DNA of 51,933 nt, taken from Myxococcota bacterium. Its GTDB lineage: Bacteria > Myxococcota_A > UBA796 > JAJRTE01. The stretch covers positions 1 to 51,933 of the forward strand of contig JAJRTE010000275.1 of the NCBI GenBank assembly GCA_024278455.1. The letters run 5' to 3'. The notes under the pieces are model-generated. The model had not been told where the DNA came from. It saw nothing but the letters and a program-made list of their open reading frames with translations, and made no database searches. Position 1 is the first letter of the stretch. Every line of letters starts with the position of its first letter. Below are positions 7,848 to 16,111 of the stretch, piece after piece. The position numbers were made by a program, and so were the translations under genes.

Positions 7848-9275
7848 TCACCGCTTCGAAGATGGCTCGCCGGGAGGGCTGTCCCGCGGCTCCAGCGACA
7901 CCCAGCGCACGAGAGCCCCAAGGGGACGAAGCCCGTCACCGGGCCAGCAGGCTGGGGGAGATTGGAGTGTTCCCGGGGCACAGATCCGCGTCGCCCCGGA
8001 CAGCGCGAAGCACCGGGCCACCTCTCCCCACCTGCGTTCGCCGGCCGCCACCGCGACACCCTGCAGGTTGTCGAGGATCGGGCCGAGATAGGCCAGTGCC
8101 TCCTCGAGTGTGGCCACGGGACGCACGAACAGCGTTCTCCCCGGGCCCGGCGCCGAAATCCGCTCCGCATGGGTCACGACCACTGCCCCGCCGGCTGACG
8201 GCAGCACTGTCCCGGACAGGGATTGCACCCCCTTGAATTGCAACAGGTCCGCCCCCTCGGCCAGGCCCAGTTGCCGCGGCGGCAGAACGCGCGCAATGCC
8301 AGGGAGCGCCCGGCCAGCCAACTCCCTGGCAAACTCGACCGGCTCGAGGTCTCCGCCGGTCTCGACCAGGATGGCGTGGGGCGAGAGGCACCCCTGCTGG
8401 TCGAACAGGGCGACATCACTGGCAAAGGCTCGAGCAACCTCCGGGACCTGTCCCCGGGTCATGACTTCGCGTGCCACGTAACCCACGCTCACACGATGAG
8501 ACCTGACCACCAGCCTCGTCCGGGCCGGCAGCATACGCCGGATTTCCTGCACCGTGCTGTCGGATCCGAAGGCGACAACGATGTCCGCTTCGTGCAACAA
8601 GACCTCGTTGCACGAGGTCTGCTCTCCCGGCCAGGTCGCCACGGCCACGAAACGACCCAGGTCCGGGACCTCCTCACGCAGGGAACGGACGAGCGATGTC
8701 GCGAACCACGGTTCGGCCGACGGCGCCTTGAGGAACGACGGAGATCCCACGAGCAGCGCCGCCAGCAGGGATTGCAGGGCGGGCGGGTGCACGTTCCCGG
8801 CCAGGATGTGGCCCACGAGGCGTGGCGGAATCGCTGTCAGCCCCCGATTCCTCCGGCTGGGCACGATCCGCGCCCCCCCCTCGAGACGCGGCACCATTAC
8901 CTCGGGCGGGTTCGAGTCAGCCGCGTGGTCCGTGCAAAGCGCTCCGGCAAACTCGGTCTCGAGCAGCGCCGTCATCGCTTCGGCGGACCAGGCACGAAAC
9001 AGGGCGTCGAGCCCCTCCTCCACCACCTGGGTGCTGAATCCGGTGGCAGACACGATGCGACGGGTGGCCAGCCGGCGGTGCGGGTAGTCGTGGTCGAGCC
9101 ACCGTCGCGTGAACCGTCCCAGTTTCTCGACCCGCGCCCCGGCCGGAATGCGCCGGAGTTCGCCGGCCCGTGTCTGCAAAAGGCGGCAGCATTCGCGCAC
9201 CGCCCGCGCGCCGACAGGGGCGGAACCGTCTCTCGAAGCGTGGAGCGGCTCCGGGAACACGGCGTCAGGCACCAT
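7848..9275 (-). CDS. luxC: LuxC-like fatty acyl reductase
   Basis: A 475-residue member of the LuxC acyl-CoA/acyl-protein reductase family, an aldehyde-dehydrogenase relative that reduces an enzyme-bound fatty acyl group to a fatty aldehyde with NADPH. The presumed catalytic Cys is in 'FDQQGCLSPHAILVE' (about two-thirds along). 'GHILAGNVHPPALQSLL' and 'VVAFGSDSTVQEIRRML' match the conserved nucleotide-binding half. The ATG at 9275 has GGGAG eight bases upstream; an alternative GTG lies at 9284. Its start overlaps the 3' end of the LuxE-like gene by 11 bases, showing translational coupling. No luciferase (luxAB) or thioesterase (luxD) gene is nearby, so the aldehyde probably feeds wax ester, hydrocarbon or another lipid pathway. 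Confidence 0.8.
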   Translation of the reverse strand: MVPDAVFPEPLHASRDGSAPVGARAVRECCRLLQTRAGELRRIPAGARVEKLGRFTRRWLDHDYPHRRLATRRIVSATGFSTQVVEEGLDALFRAWSAEAMTALLETEFAGALCTDHAADSNPPEVMVPRLEGGARIVPSRRNRGLTAIPPRLVGHILAGNVHPPALQSLLAALLVGSPSFLKAPSAEPWFATSLVRSLREEVPDLGRFVAVATWPGEQTSCNEVLLHEADIVVAFGSDSTVQEIRRMLPARTRLVVRSHRVSVGYVAREVMTRGQVPEVARAFASDVALFDQQGCLSPHAILVETGGDLEPVEFARELAGRALPGIARVLPPRQLGLAEGADLLQFKGVQSLSGTVLPSAGGAVVVTHAERISAPGPGRTLFVRPVATLEEALAYLGPILDNLQGVAVAAGERRWGEVARCFALSGATRICAPGTLQSPPACWPGDGLRPLGALVRWVSLEPRDSPPGEPSSKR

Positions 9276-10578
9276 GGCGTCCACTCCCGTTCTCGAGAAT
9301 CTCTGCCGCGGTCAGGGAGCACCCCCTGGGCTGAGCGCCGGCAACACGCCCGAGGAGAATGAGCCCACCGTCGTCCGCCACACCGATATCCGATGTCTGT
9401 ATCGCGGCGACCGAGTAGAGATTGGCGAGGTCGAAGAGGCGAACCAGGCCAGGCCGGCCGGGGGGTTGGGGGGCCTCGGTCGCCGGGTCGACGACGAGCC
9501 ACCTGAGCCAGGGAGGCCCCTCGAGTCGCCGGGTGGCCGCTTCCCGCGGGCCGGACGGCGCTTCCCCCGTTCGTGTCTTCGAAACATCACCGCGACTGGC
9601 GTTCGCCCGGTCACCAGCCCCCGGATGGTGCGCACTCCCTTCCGAGCCGGCCGCGTGCGCCGGCACGCCCCCGGACAGGTCGCCGCCGACGGACGTGTCC
9701 CGCAGGACCGTCTCGTACATCTGGCTCGAGAGTTCCGTCATGCCGTATTCCGCGACACAATGGGTCGGGGGAATGCCCAGGCTGCGTTCGACGATCTCGA
9801 GGAACTCACGGTAGGGCAGGGCCCGGTGGCTTCCCTTCATCCCACCCGTGTACATCATGCGGCTGCCTCGAGGAAGCCTCGCGCGAAGATCGGGCCGGCG
9901 CTCGAGCAGGTGTGCCAGGGCCAGGGCCGTAGTCAGGATCATCACGGGGTGCCCGGATGACGCCGCATCGTGCAAGGCACGCTCGAGACGATCCACTTCC
10001 AGCCCGTCTCGAGTCAAGAAGAAGTCGGCATGGCCGCCAGACACCTCCTGGCGGGAGGCGAGGTAGCCGACCATGTAAGACAGCGACGAGTCCGGGGTGT
10101 CCTCGGGAGGAGGAACCAGGGAGAGCACGGGGAGCTTCGCCGAGTCGGGGAGCAGGAACCTTCGGAAGGCCGGAAGGATCGCAGCCTCGTACAGGTCCAT
10201 CGTGACAAACGCGTGAGCGCCGCGTGCGCCCTGGGTCGTGCCGCTGGTGCGAAACGTGCGAACGGCTCGAGTCACCGGGAAGGTGGCCAGGTGCGCCGCC
10301 TTGAACGCCTCCGACGGTATCGCCGGGACGCTTTCCCACCTGCCGGCCGCCATCACCGACTCGAGCGTCGCGCCTCGAGACAGGCAGAACCGCTGGTAGG
10401 GGGGGTTGCAGGAGAACTGGTAGCGAAACACCTCGAGAGCCAGGGCATCGAAGGTCCTGTCGTCGAGCCCGTGGTGGCCGTTGCTTTCGAACAGGGTCAG
10501 GAGTCGGGCCTCGAGCGGGTGGGGTTGGTGGGTACCGGGCGGAGCGATGGGCGAGTGCCCATGAACTGTCGGCGTCAC
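9265..10578 (-). CDS. luxE: LuxE-like acyl-protein synthetase
   Basis: A 437-residue member of the LuxE acyl-protein synthetase family (ANL adenylate-forming superfamily). It activates a fatty acid with ATP, holds it as a thioester and passes it to LuxC. Visible features are the phosphate-binding loop 'FRTSGTTQGARGAHAF', a central 'CVAEYGMTELSSQMYE' stretch typical of adenylate-forming enzymes, and a C-terminal 'AGAQPRGCSLTAAE' whose Cys corresponds to the acylated Cys of LuxE. A Pro/Gly/Arg-rich insertion lies after the 'MYETVLRD' segment. The GTG at 10578 has AAGGA seven bases upstream and lies just after the preceding stop; longer in-frame starts would run into the metalloprotease gene. 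It forms an operon with the LuxC-like gene. Confidence 0.78.
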   Translation of the reverse strand: MTPTVHGHSPIAPPGTHQPHPLEARLLTLFESNGHHGLDDRTFDALALEVFRYQFSCNPPYQRFCLSRGATLESVMAAGRWESVPAIPSEAFKAAHLATFPVTRAVRTFRTSGTTQGARGAHAFVTMDLYEAAILPAFRRFLLPDSAKLPVLSLVPPPEDTPDSSLSYMVGYLASRQEVSGGHADFFLTRDGLEVDRLERALHDAASSGHPVMILTTALALAHLLERRPDLRARLPRGSRMMYTGGMKGSHRALPYREFLEIVERSLGIPPTHCVAEYGMTELSSQMYETVLRDTSVGGDLSGGVPAHAAGSEGSAHHPGAGDRANASRGDVSKTRTGEAPSGPREAATRRLEGPPWLRWLVVDPATEAPQPPGRPGLVRLFDLANLYSVAAIQTSDIGVADDGGLILLGRVAGAQPRGCSLTAAEILENGSGRHGA

Positions 10579-10606
10579 GTATTGTTCCTTCGGCGCGACG
10601 GCTCTC

Positions 10607-11437
10607 TCAGTTGGGCTGCGTGAGGCCTCGCGCATCCTTGCCGCCCGCTGCGGCGATGTCCAGCAGGCAGTTGTCATCGAAATCCGGAATCTCGCCCGAC
10701 ACGAGGTTCGCGAGGAGGCTGAGTCCGTTGTTGAGCCAGTACATCATGCACTTGGAATTGTCGCAGTGGGGCGGGTGTTCCGGGTCGTCGTGGGCCACCT
10801 GCATGGGAATGCCGTTGTCCACGAGCCCCAACTGGTGACCGAATTCGTGGACCGTCACGGTCTTGAGCAGGACCGGCCGGAGGGCAGCGGCCTTGGCGTT
10901 GACGGTCTCCATGAATATCGCCATCGACGTTCCGTGGTAGGCATACCCGACAACGGCGGTTCCCGCTTCCTCGTCGTCGTAGTCCGAATGGCCGTTCAGG
11001 TAGAGGAAGTACAACACCATGGTCGTATCGTGCCAATAGGTATCGCGATACTGAGCTTCGAGATCGTTTACGTCCTCGATGGTGAATTCGGTCTTGTCGG
11101 CCGGGGCCGGGATGGTCTCGAACGGCATCACGGTGACGCCCCCCGGCTTGTTGCACAGCATGCCCATGAACTCGGTGAGCGTATCGAGCGCTTCCTGGAA
11201 GGCGGTTTCGGCTTCGGCGGTGGGCAAGGCCCCCTCCATGACATCCACCTCCACCTCGATACTGGAGTAGGTGTCGTCGGTCAGGAGTTCCAGGGCGTAG
11301 TCTCCCGGATACGAGTAAGCGTTTTCAGTGGCAGGGGCGGGCGTCGAACTGGAGTCATCATCGGAGGTTGCCGGGCATCCCCAGAGAAAAGCAGCGGCGG
11401 CGAGCGTCCAGGTTACTGCGAGCAAGCGACGGTCCAC
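10607..11437 (-). CDS. Metzincin-type zinc metalloprotease lipoprotein
   Basis: A 276-residue predicted lipoprotein: signal sequence, then lipobox 'FLWGC' (Cys at about residue 21) and an Asp/Ser-rich linker. The zinc motif HEFGHQLGLVD is a metzincin HExxHxxGxxD site, with Asp in place of the usual third His. Seventeen residues later comes 'HCDNSKCMMYW', a C-x4-C-x-M pattern like the Cys pair and Met-turn of archaemetzincins; the second CxxC pair of archaemetzincins is absent. It is predicted to be a peptidase anchored in the cell envelope. The start is GTG with GGGAG five bases upstream. It is the first gene of a probable three-gene unit with the LuxE/LuxC pair, 28 bases upstream of LuxE. 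A functional link is not evident. Confidence 0.75.
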   Translation of the reverse strand: MDRRLLAVTWTLAAAAFLWGCPATSDDDSSSTPAPATENAYSYPGDYALELLTDDTYSSIEVEVDVMEGALPTAEAETAFQEALDTLTEFMGMLCNKPGGVTVMPFETIPAPADKTEFTIEDVNDLEAQYRDTYWHDTTMVLYFLYLNGHSDYDDEEAGTAVVGYAYHGTSMAIFMETVNAKAAALRPVLLKTVTVHEFGHQLGLVDNGIPMQVAHDDPEHPPHCDNSKCMMYWLNNGLSLLANLVSGEIPDFDDNCLLDIAAAGGKDARGLTQPN

Positions 11438-11537
11438 GACATCTCCCAGGTCAGGTCTCCAGCCGGTTCAGGGGTGCGGGACACGAACGGCCCCAGCAGG
11501 AGGCAGACATTCTGGCGCCGACAAGGCGCTGTACCGA

Positions 11538-11566
11538 TTGTCAACCCCCTGCGCGAATGGTACATA
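11538..11566 (+). promoter_or_regulatory. Putative promoter of the NtrC-type regulator
   Basis: TTGTCA (11538-11543), a 17-base spacer and TACATA (11561-11566), inside an AT-rich patch (TACATATATG) 40 bases upstream of the start at 11604. Confidence 0.45.
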
Positions 11567-11603
11567 TATGCCACATTCTCCGGGTCTGTCCAAGGAGGCG
11601 TTG

Positions 11604-12989
11604 ATGAAAATCGTGCTGATCGACGACGAGGAGGAAAATCGCCGTCTGATCGAGTTCTTCTTCAAGATGGAAGGCAGCGACATTGAACTGCTGTCATTCT
11701 CCGACCCTTTCGCAGCGCTCGAGGCCGTCAAACAGCACACCGACATTGCGCTGCTGATTTCGGACCTGGTGATGCCCGGCATGACCGGAGAAGAGGTATT
11801 GCGGGAGGTCAAGGCGACCATCCCGGACCTTCCGGTGATCATCGTGACCGGCCACGGTACCATCGACAACGCTGTGAGCTTGCTGAAATCCGGGGCATAC
11901 GACTTCGTTACCCGGCCGTTCAAGCGGGAAGAGTTTCTCAACCGCGTCGACCAGGCCCTCGAGAAGTACCGCCTGTCGCAAGAGGTGTCAGTCCTGCGGC
12001 GGCGCCTGGCAGCGCAACCGGGGGCACCGCAGATTCTCGCCGCCAGTCCCAGGATGATTGCCATCCTGGACAAGCTGCCGTCGATTGCGCGCAGCAATGC
12101 GCCTGTGCTGATCCGTGGCGAAAGTGGGACAGGCAAGGAACTCATCGCTCGAGAGGTCCACCGGCTGAGCCCGCGCGGCAGGGGGCCGTTCGTGGCCATC
12201 AACTGTGGAGCCATTCCCTCTGAACTGCTGGAGAGCGAATTGTTCGGCGCTCGGAGAGGATCCTATACCGGAGCGTACACGGACCGCAAAGGTGTGATTC
12301 GCGAGGCCAACCGGGGAACGTTGTTCCTCGACGAAATCGGTGACATGGCCATTCCGCTTCAGGTCAAGATGCTTCGCTTTCTGCAGGAGGGAGAGATCCG
12401 GCCGATTGGCGAGGCACGGAGCTTCCCGGTCGATGTGCGTGTCGTGGCAGCCACGAACCGGCCGCTCGAACAATCGATCCGGGAGCACAGCTTCCGGAAT
12501 GACCTGTACTACCGTCTCAACGTCCTGCCGATCCACCTTCCTCCTTTGCGAGAGCGCCGGGAGGACATCCCCCTGCTTGCGGACCACTTTTTGCGCAAGT
12601 TCAACGAGGAGAGCCAACGCCAGCCGCCGCCTCGCCTGTCCGGCAGTGCGATTCAGAAGCTGTGCGACTACGACTGGCCGGGGAACATACGAGAGTTGGA
12701 GAGCGCGATCTATCGTGCCCTGGTCATGACCAACGGGGAAGAGATTGGTCCTGCGAACCTGCCCCTCGGGGGGGAGGAGAGCGTGCACCTGTATCCGGCG
12801 GACGAGGAGAAGCCGTTCCGGGAGGCCAAGAGGGAGGTTGTGGCGCGTTTTGAAGTAGGCTATGTCACCAGGCTGCTGGAGGCGTGCAAGGGGAACGTGC
12901 CGGAGGCGGCCCGGCGTGCGGGGCAGGACCGGAAGAGTTTCTGGCGGATCATGACCCGGCACGGGATAGATCCCACGCGCTTCCGGTGA
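11604..12989 (+). CDS. Sigma-54-dependent response regulator (NtrC family)
   Basis: A 461-residue activator with three domains. The N-terminal receiver (residues 1-120) has DDE acidic residues at 7-9, the phosphorylation site D54 in 'LISDLVMPG', a conserved Thr in 'VTGHG' and a Lys/Arg-containing 'RPFKRE'. The AAA+ domain (about 135-370) has Walker A 'GESGTGKE', the sigma-54 contact loop 'GSYTGA' (GAFTGA variant, A to S and F to Y), Walker B 'GTLFLDEIGD' and the sensor-II region 'YDWPGNIRELESAI'. The Fis-type helix-turn-helix covers about 425-458 ('GNVPEAARRAGQDRKSFW'). The start has AGGAGG five bases upstream. No sensor kinase gene is adjacent, so the partner is elsewhere. Confidence 0.93.
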   Translation: MKIVLIDDEEENRRLIEFFFKMEGSDIELLSFSDPFAALEAVKQHTDIALLISDLVMPGMTGEEVLREVKATIPDLPVIIVTGHGTIDNAVSLLKSGAYDFVTRPFKREEFLNRVDQALEKYRLSQEVSVLRRRLAAQPGAPQILAASPRMIAILDKLPSIARSNAPVLIRGESGTGKELIAREVHRLSPRGRGPFVAINCGAIPSELLESELFGARRGSYTGAYTDRKGVIREANRGTLFLDEIGDMAIPLQVKMLRFLQEGEIRPIGEARSFPVDVRVVAATNRPLEQSIREHSFRNDLYYRLNVLPIHLPPLRERREDIPLLADHFLRKFNEESQRQPPPRLSGSAIQKLCDYDWPGNIRELESAIYRALVMTNGEEIGPANLPLGGEESVHLYPADEEKPFREAKREVVARFEVGYVTRLLEACKGNVPEAARRAGQDRKSFWRIMTRHGIDPTRFR

Positions 12990-13072
12990 GGGCCAGGCGG
13001 CACCTGCGTCCATCGGGGTGAACCACGACCATTGCCGGGTCCCGCCTGGATTCCTGGGTTGACCGGTGGTTT

Positions 13073-13312
13073 CTAGCGCCTCGACGGAGCCTGGTTGGAG
13101 CCTCCCCGTTCCGGCCTCGTAACGGGTTGCCCGCGTGTTTTCTCGGCACTCGAATTCTGGTCCTCATCACGATTCTGGAGAACCTTTATGATGAAGTTCT
13201 CCACTATGGACTGCAGAATCTCCGAGTGAACGGTCCAGTAGGCGGCCGACGCGGTGGGTGCACCTGCCAGCATCGCAGCAGCAGCAAGGCCCAGTATCGT
13301 GTTCTTTTTCAT
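13073..13312 (-). CDS. Small secreted protein (79 aa), unknown
   Basis: Starts MKKNTILGLAAAAMLAGAP with a signal-peptidase-I site after 'TASA', leaving about 55 residues. The mature part has an amphipathic helix-like stretch ('EILQSIVENFIIKVLQ') and a charged, Pro/Arg-rich tail. There are no cysteines. Its ATG overlaps the stop of the upstream gene (ATGA) and its GGAGGAA ribosome site lies inside that gene, so translation is coupled. I do not recognise the family. It could be an exported effector, a periplasmic chaperone-like peptide or a peptide partner of the upstream protein. Confidence 0.65.
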   Translation of the reverse strand: MKKNTILGLAAAAMLAGAPTASAAYWTVHSEILQSIVENFIIKVLQNRDEDQNSSAEKTRGQPVTRPERGGSNQAPSRR

Positions 13313-14097
13313 CTGATTCCTCCTTCGGGATCGTCGTAGAACGGCCCCAAACCACACAGGAGCAACATGCGGTACTTCACCTTCGGCCCCTGTTCGTCGG
13401 GATCATCCATAATGGAGTCCTCAACAGCTTGGTTCAGGCGCTTGACCTGATAGTGTGCGATATCCCTTACCGCCGCCTTCAGATGCTGCTCCATCACTTC
13501 GCCTTCAGACATGCTGAAACGCGCCACGTCATCCCCTCGGAGGTACGAAACCGCAACCGGCAACATGGCCGCCGCATTCCTCCCCAGCAACTGCAATCGC
13601 TCCTGCTCCCCCTTCGCCTTGACGGTAGAGGTGTGCTCCACTGCCTTGTATTCGGGCTCCTCGCCCGGCTTCCCTTCAGTTCTCTGAAGGTATCCCATGC
13701 CTGCATACAGATCCAGAAGCGGCTGAAGCTCCATCGTGGAGATCTTCCACTTCCGTTGCCTCAGATGCTTCGCGCACGCCGTCGGCGTAGCTCGACCCGG
13801 CAGACTCGACGTGTAGAACGTCAATACATCGTACATCAGTTGATGCCCCTTGTGGGGCTCCAGCGGCTCACGCTTCCGCTGCTCCGCATTCTCGAGCTGG
13901 CGGTACAGCCAACGGTCACTCTTCCCAAAATGCCGCGCCAGAACATCCTTCGGAACCGCGTGACGCTCGACAACATGCCTGACGATCGCCTGCTTCAAAA
14001 ACGTCACAACGTCATCCACGTCACCCGTCCGGGCAACGCCAGGCGAAATGACACGTTCGAGGAATACCCCGAGCACCTCTTTCATGTAGTCGAGCAT
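13309..14097 (-). CDS. Unknown protein with HTH-like N-terminal region
   Basis: A 262-residue soluble protein I do not recognise. Residues about 28-65 ('FLKQAIVRHVVER', then 'LARHFGKSDRWLYRQLE') look like a helix-turn-helix. Residues about 95-150 ('TACAKHLRQRKWKIS', 'LLDLYAGMGYLQRTEG') look like a second winged-helix-like unit. The C-terminal third is helical ('GEVMEQHLKAAVRDIAHYQ'). A DNA-binding regulator is the most natural reading, but no family match supports it. The ATG at 14097 has GGAGGT seven bases upstream. It is cotranscribed and coupled with the small secreted protein downstream. Its CTCGAG density is low compared with neighbours, consistent with a different origin. Confidence 0.6.
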   Translation of the reverse strand: MLDYMKEVLGVFLERVISPGVARTGDVDDVVTFLKQAIVRHVVERHAVPKDVLARHFGKSDRWLYRQLENAEQRKREPLEPHKGHQLMYDVLTFYTSSLPGRATPTACAKHLRQRKWKISTMELQPLLDLYAGMGYLQRTEGKPGEEPEYKAVEHTSTVKAKGEQERLQLLGRNAAAMLPVAVSYLRGDDVARFSMSEGEVMEQHLKAAVRDIAHYQVKRLNQAVEDSIMDDPDEQGPKVKYRMLLLCGLGPFYDDPEGGIR

Positions 14098-14323
14098 GGC
14101 CTACCTCCCAGCCACTCCCCTGCTCCAGAGGGATTGGCGATCTGGTTCACTCCGTACTCGAAGGCCAGGCGATTGCCTCTCTCCTCTCCCCCTAACCCAC
14201 TCCTGGCCTGCTCCGACCCAGCACGCGTGACGCCTCACCAATCCACTCAATATCTACAGCCGTGCCAACAAGTGAACACCCCAACCCTGTTGCCACCACT
14301 GACCCTCAAGTGTTCTTTGCCTC

Positions 14324-14352
14324 ACTCTACCCTGCCACTTTCGTCCTGTCAA
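14324..14352 (-). promoter_or_regulatory. Strong sigma-70 promoter with UP-like tract
   Basis: On the minus strand a perfect TTGACA (14352-14347), a 17-base spacer and TAGAGT (14329-14324). Immediately upstream are runs of eight and six T, resembling an alpha-subunit-binding UP element. It drives the HTH-like/secreted-protein pair. Confidence 0.65.
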
Positions 14353-14374
14353 CAAAAAAAATCACTTGTCATAG

Positions 14375-14412
14375 AAAAAACTGGCAGAGCGGCGACAGCA
14401 TCAGCATGCCAC
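14375..14412 (-). terminator. Possible intrinsic terminator after the NicO gene
   Basis: On the minus strand just past the NicO stop, TGGCA (14411-14407) pairs with TGCCA (14386-14382) around a 20-base loop, followed by a six-T run (14380-14375). The stem is short, so the call is moderate. The T-run also forms part of the next promoter's upstream tract. Confidence 0.4.
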
Positions 14413-14415
14413 TTT

Positions 14416-16023
14416 CTACTGCTTTCCCGCAAAGTTGATAACCCACGCAAGGCCAGAAATAGACTTGCCAACCACCATAATACCAAGAACCGTCACAAGT
14501 GCCGCGGATATCACCGGCAACCTACCAGCCCACTTGCCCCACCCGGACAGACGGCCCATGAACGAACCCGCCAGCACCATCACCACGCCGATGACCACCA
14601 GCACCACCGCAAGCCCCACGCTGAATGCCACAACCAGCGCAAGCCCCAGGACGATCCGGTGCAACGCAATCGCTGTCAGAAGTACGACCAACGCGGTCGG
14701 ACAAGGCACCATCCCCCCCGCGACACCCAACCGCAACAACTGTCCTATCGTAACCTCCCCCCCTGGAAGCCCATGCACGTGTCCATGCCCGTGCCAGTGG
14801 CTGTGCCCGTGGGTGTGCTCCCCCTGGTGGTCGTGGGCATCGCCGTGGCCGTGGACATCATGGTCGTCAGCATCGTGCAGTCCGGCCGCTCGCGCGCGCC
14901 ACCGGCTCCGCAACATCCAGAGGCCGATGGTCACGATCAGGAGCCCGGACACGAACTCCACGACCGGAAAAAGCTTCTCTGGAACGACATAGGCCGATGC
15001 GAAGAGCGTGACCGCGCCGAGCAGGATGACGCCGGCGGTATGGGCTACCGTCACGGTCAACCCGAGGATGATCGCGTCCTTGACCGTCCCCTTCGATCCG
15101 ACGAGGTAGGCTGCCACCAAAGTCTTGCCGTGCCCCGGACTCAACGCATGCGCCGCTCCGAAGAAGACTGCCAGCCCAAGCGCGAGCAACACCAGGCCGA
15201 GGCTCAACTCGGTCTTCCGAAGGTAGGGCAGGAGTGGAACGCCTTCCACTTCGGGCACGTAGTAGCTGCGCGCCCCCCCCTCTACCGACGACGCTGCCGG
15301 TCCCGGCGATACCTCGCCCGGTGGTTCGACCCGCGCCGGGGCGCCCCCGTCCGGCCGCACCACTGCGAACTCCATCACCAGATCTCGAAGCCGGCCGTCT
15401 CGAGACCACTGGCCGGCCGTATCCTCAGCGACATCGCCCTTGCCGGAGCGCCACCAGGAGACGGCCCGCACCTCCACGCCGTCCGGAACCCACAACTCCT
15501 GGTTGAAATAGGCCTCCCCTGCCGGATAGTTGTAGTTGTAGAACTCGAGCCGGTGAAAGGTGCCGGGCTCGACGTCGAGCACCGTGGTGGCCGTGAGGCG
15601 ATACTTGAAAAAGTTCACGTCCCCCACCCCATTCCTCTGGGCCGGGTCGGTCGTGTTGCGCCACGATAGCAGACGCCCGTCCACCCTCAGTTCCAATCCG
15701 TCCAGCAAGGCCTCCAGCTTGTCTCGGGTGAACCGCGCGTCCTCCTCGGTCGACGGCGCCCGCCCGCTCAACGTGACGTAGAACTCCCGCATGACCACGC
15801 TGGTGGGCACTTCCACCAGGTACTCGATCGACGCCCTGTCGGGCTCGAGGCGCAGCACGACCCGGTGCGCGAAGTAGCGACTGCCGAACGGGTGTGCCGA
15901 ACCGCTTCCGCCGATGGTCGCCACCACGGGCAGCAGCAAGCAAGCCAGGAGCCACGCGGGAGGGACGCGAAGGGCCTTCCTGGAAGGCTGCCCGCGCCTG
16001 TGGTCCCCGGTTGCGATCGCCAT
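14416..16023 (-). CDS. NicO-family nickel/cobalt (divalent metal) transporter
   Basis: A 535-residue inner-membrane protein. After a signal/anchor (about residues 20-42) comes an extracytoplasmic domain beginning 'AHPFGSRYFAHRVVL', about 230 residues of beta-rich sequence. The NicO transporter half follows with signature 'HALSPGHGKTLVAAYL' and further membrane helices. Between helices is a His/Asp-rich loop ('HDADDHDVHGHGDAHDHQ') typical of metal-binding segments of Ni/Co permeases and RcnA-type exporters. The last helices include 'GGMVPCPTALVVLL'. The direction of transport is not determined. The ATG at 16023 has GGGAG seven bases upstream and lies 88 bases after the sulfatase-like gene, so both probably form one unit. 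It ends in TAG before a putative terminator. Confidence 0.82.
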   Translation of the reverse strand: MAIATGDHRRGQPSRKALRVPPAWLLACLLLPVVATIGGSGSAHPFGSRYFAHRVVLRLEPDRASIEYLVEVPTSVVMREFYVTLSGRAPSTEEDARFTRDKLEALLDGLELRVDGRLLSWRNTTDPAQRNGVGDVNFFKYRLTATTVLDVEPGTFHRLEFYNYNYPAGEAYFNQELWVPDGVEVRAVSWWRSGKGDVAEDTAGQWSRDGRLRDLVMEFAVVRPDGGAPARVEPPGEVSPGPAASSVEGGARSYYVPEVEGVPLLPYLRKTELSLGLVLLALGLAVFFGAAHALSPGHGKTLVAAYLVGSKGTVKDAIILGLTVTVAHTAGVILLGAVTLFASAYVVPEKLFPVVEFVSGLLIVTIGLWMLRSRWRARAAGLHDADDHDVHGHGDAHDHQGEHTHGHSHWHGHGHVHGLPGGEVTIGQLLRLGVAGGMVPCPTALVVLLTAIALHRIVLGLALVVAFSVGLAVVLVVIGVVMVLAGSFMGRLSGWGKWAGRLPVISAALVTVLGIMVVGKSISGLAWVINFAGKQ

Positions 16024-16111
16024 GTGCCGGCTCCCGCCCCGGGGTTGCACCGAGGTGCTCGCTCGGGCGCGACCAGGGCCGATGACCCGGCGCGTGCCGC
16101 CTCGAGGCGGT

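Larger units (their letters stand above)
14098..14415 (-). other. Non-coding gap: terminator, AT-rich tract, strong promoter and long leader
   Basis: This 318-base gap is visibly lower in GC than the rest of the window. From right to left on the minus strand it holds the terminator of the NicO gene, two A/T-rich tracts resembling an UP element, the promoter at 14324-14352, and a leader of about 220 bases before the ATG at 14097. I see no conserved RNA motif and no coding frame in the leader. Confidence 0.6.

Noticed and set aside
7848..10578. Bioluminescence operon
   Set aside because: Only LuxC- and LuxE-like genes are present; there is no luciferase or LuxD, and LuxC/LuxE homologues are common in non-luminous bacteria.
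13258..15669. Long plus-strand open frame opposite the HTH-like and NicO genes
   Set aside because: It has Pro/Arg/His-rich low-complexity sequence, no ribosome site, and the opposite strand has recognisable genes with signal peptides and ribosome sites.
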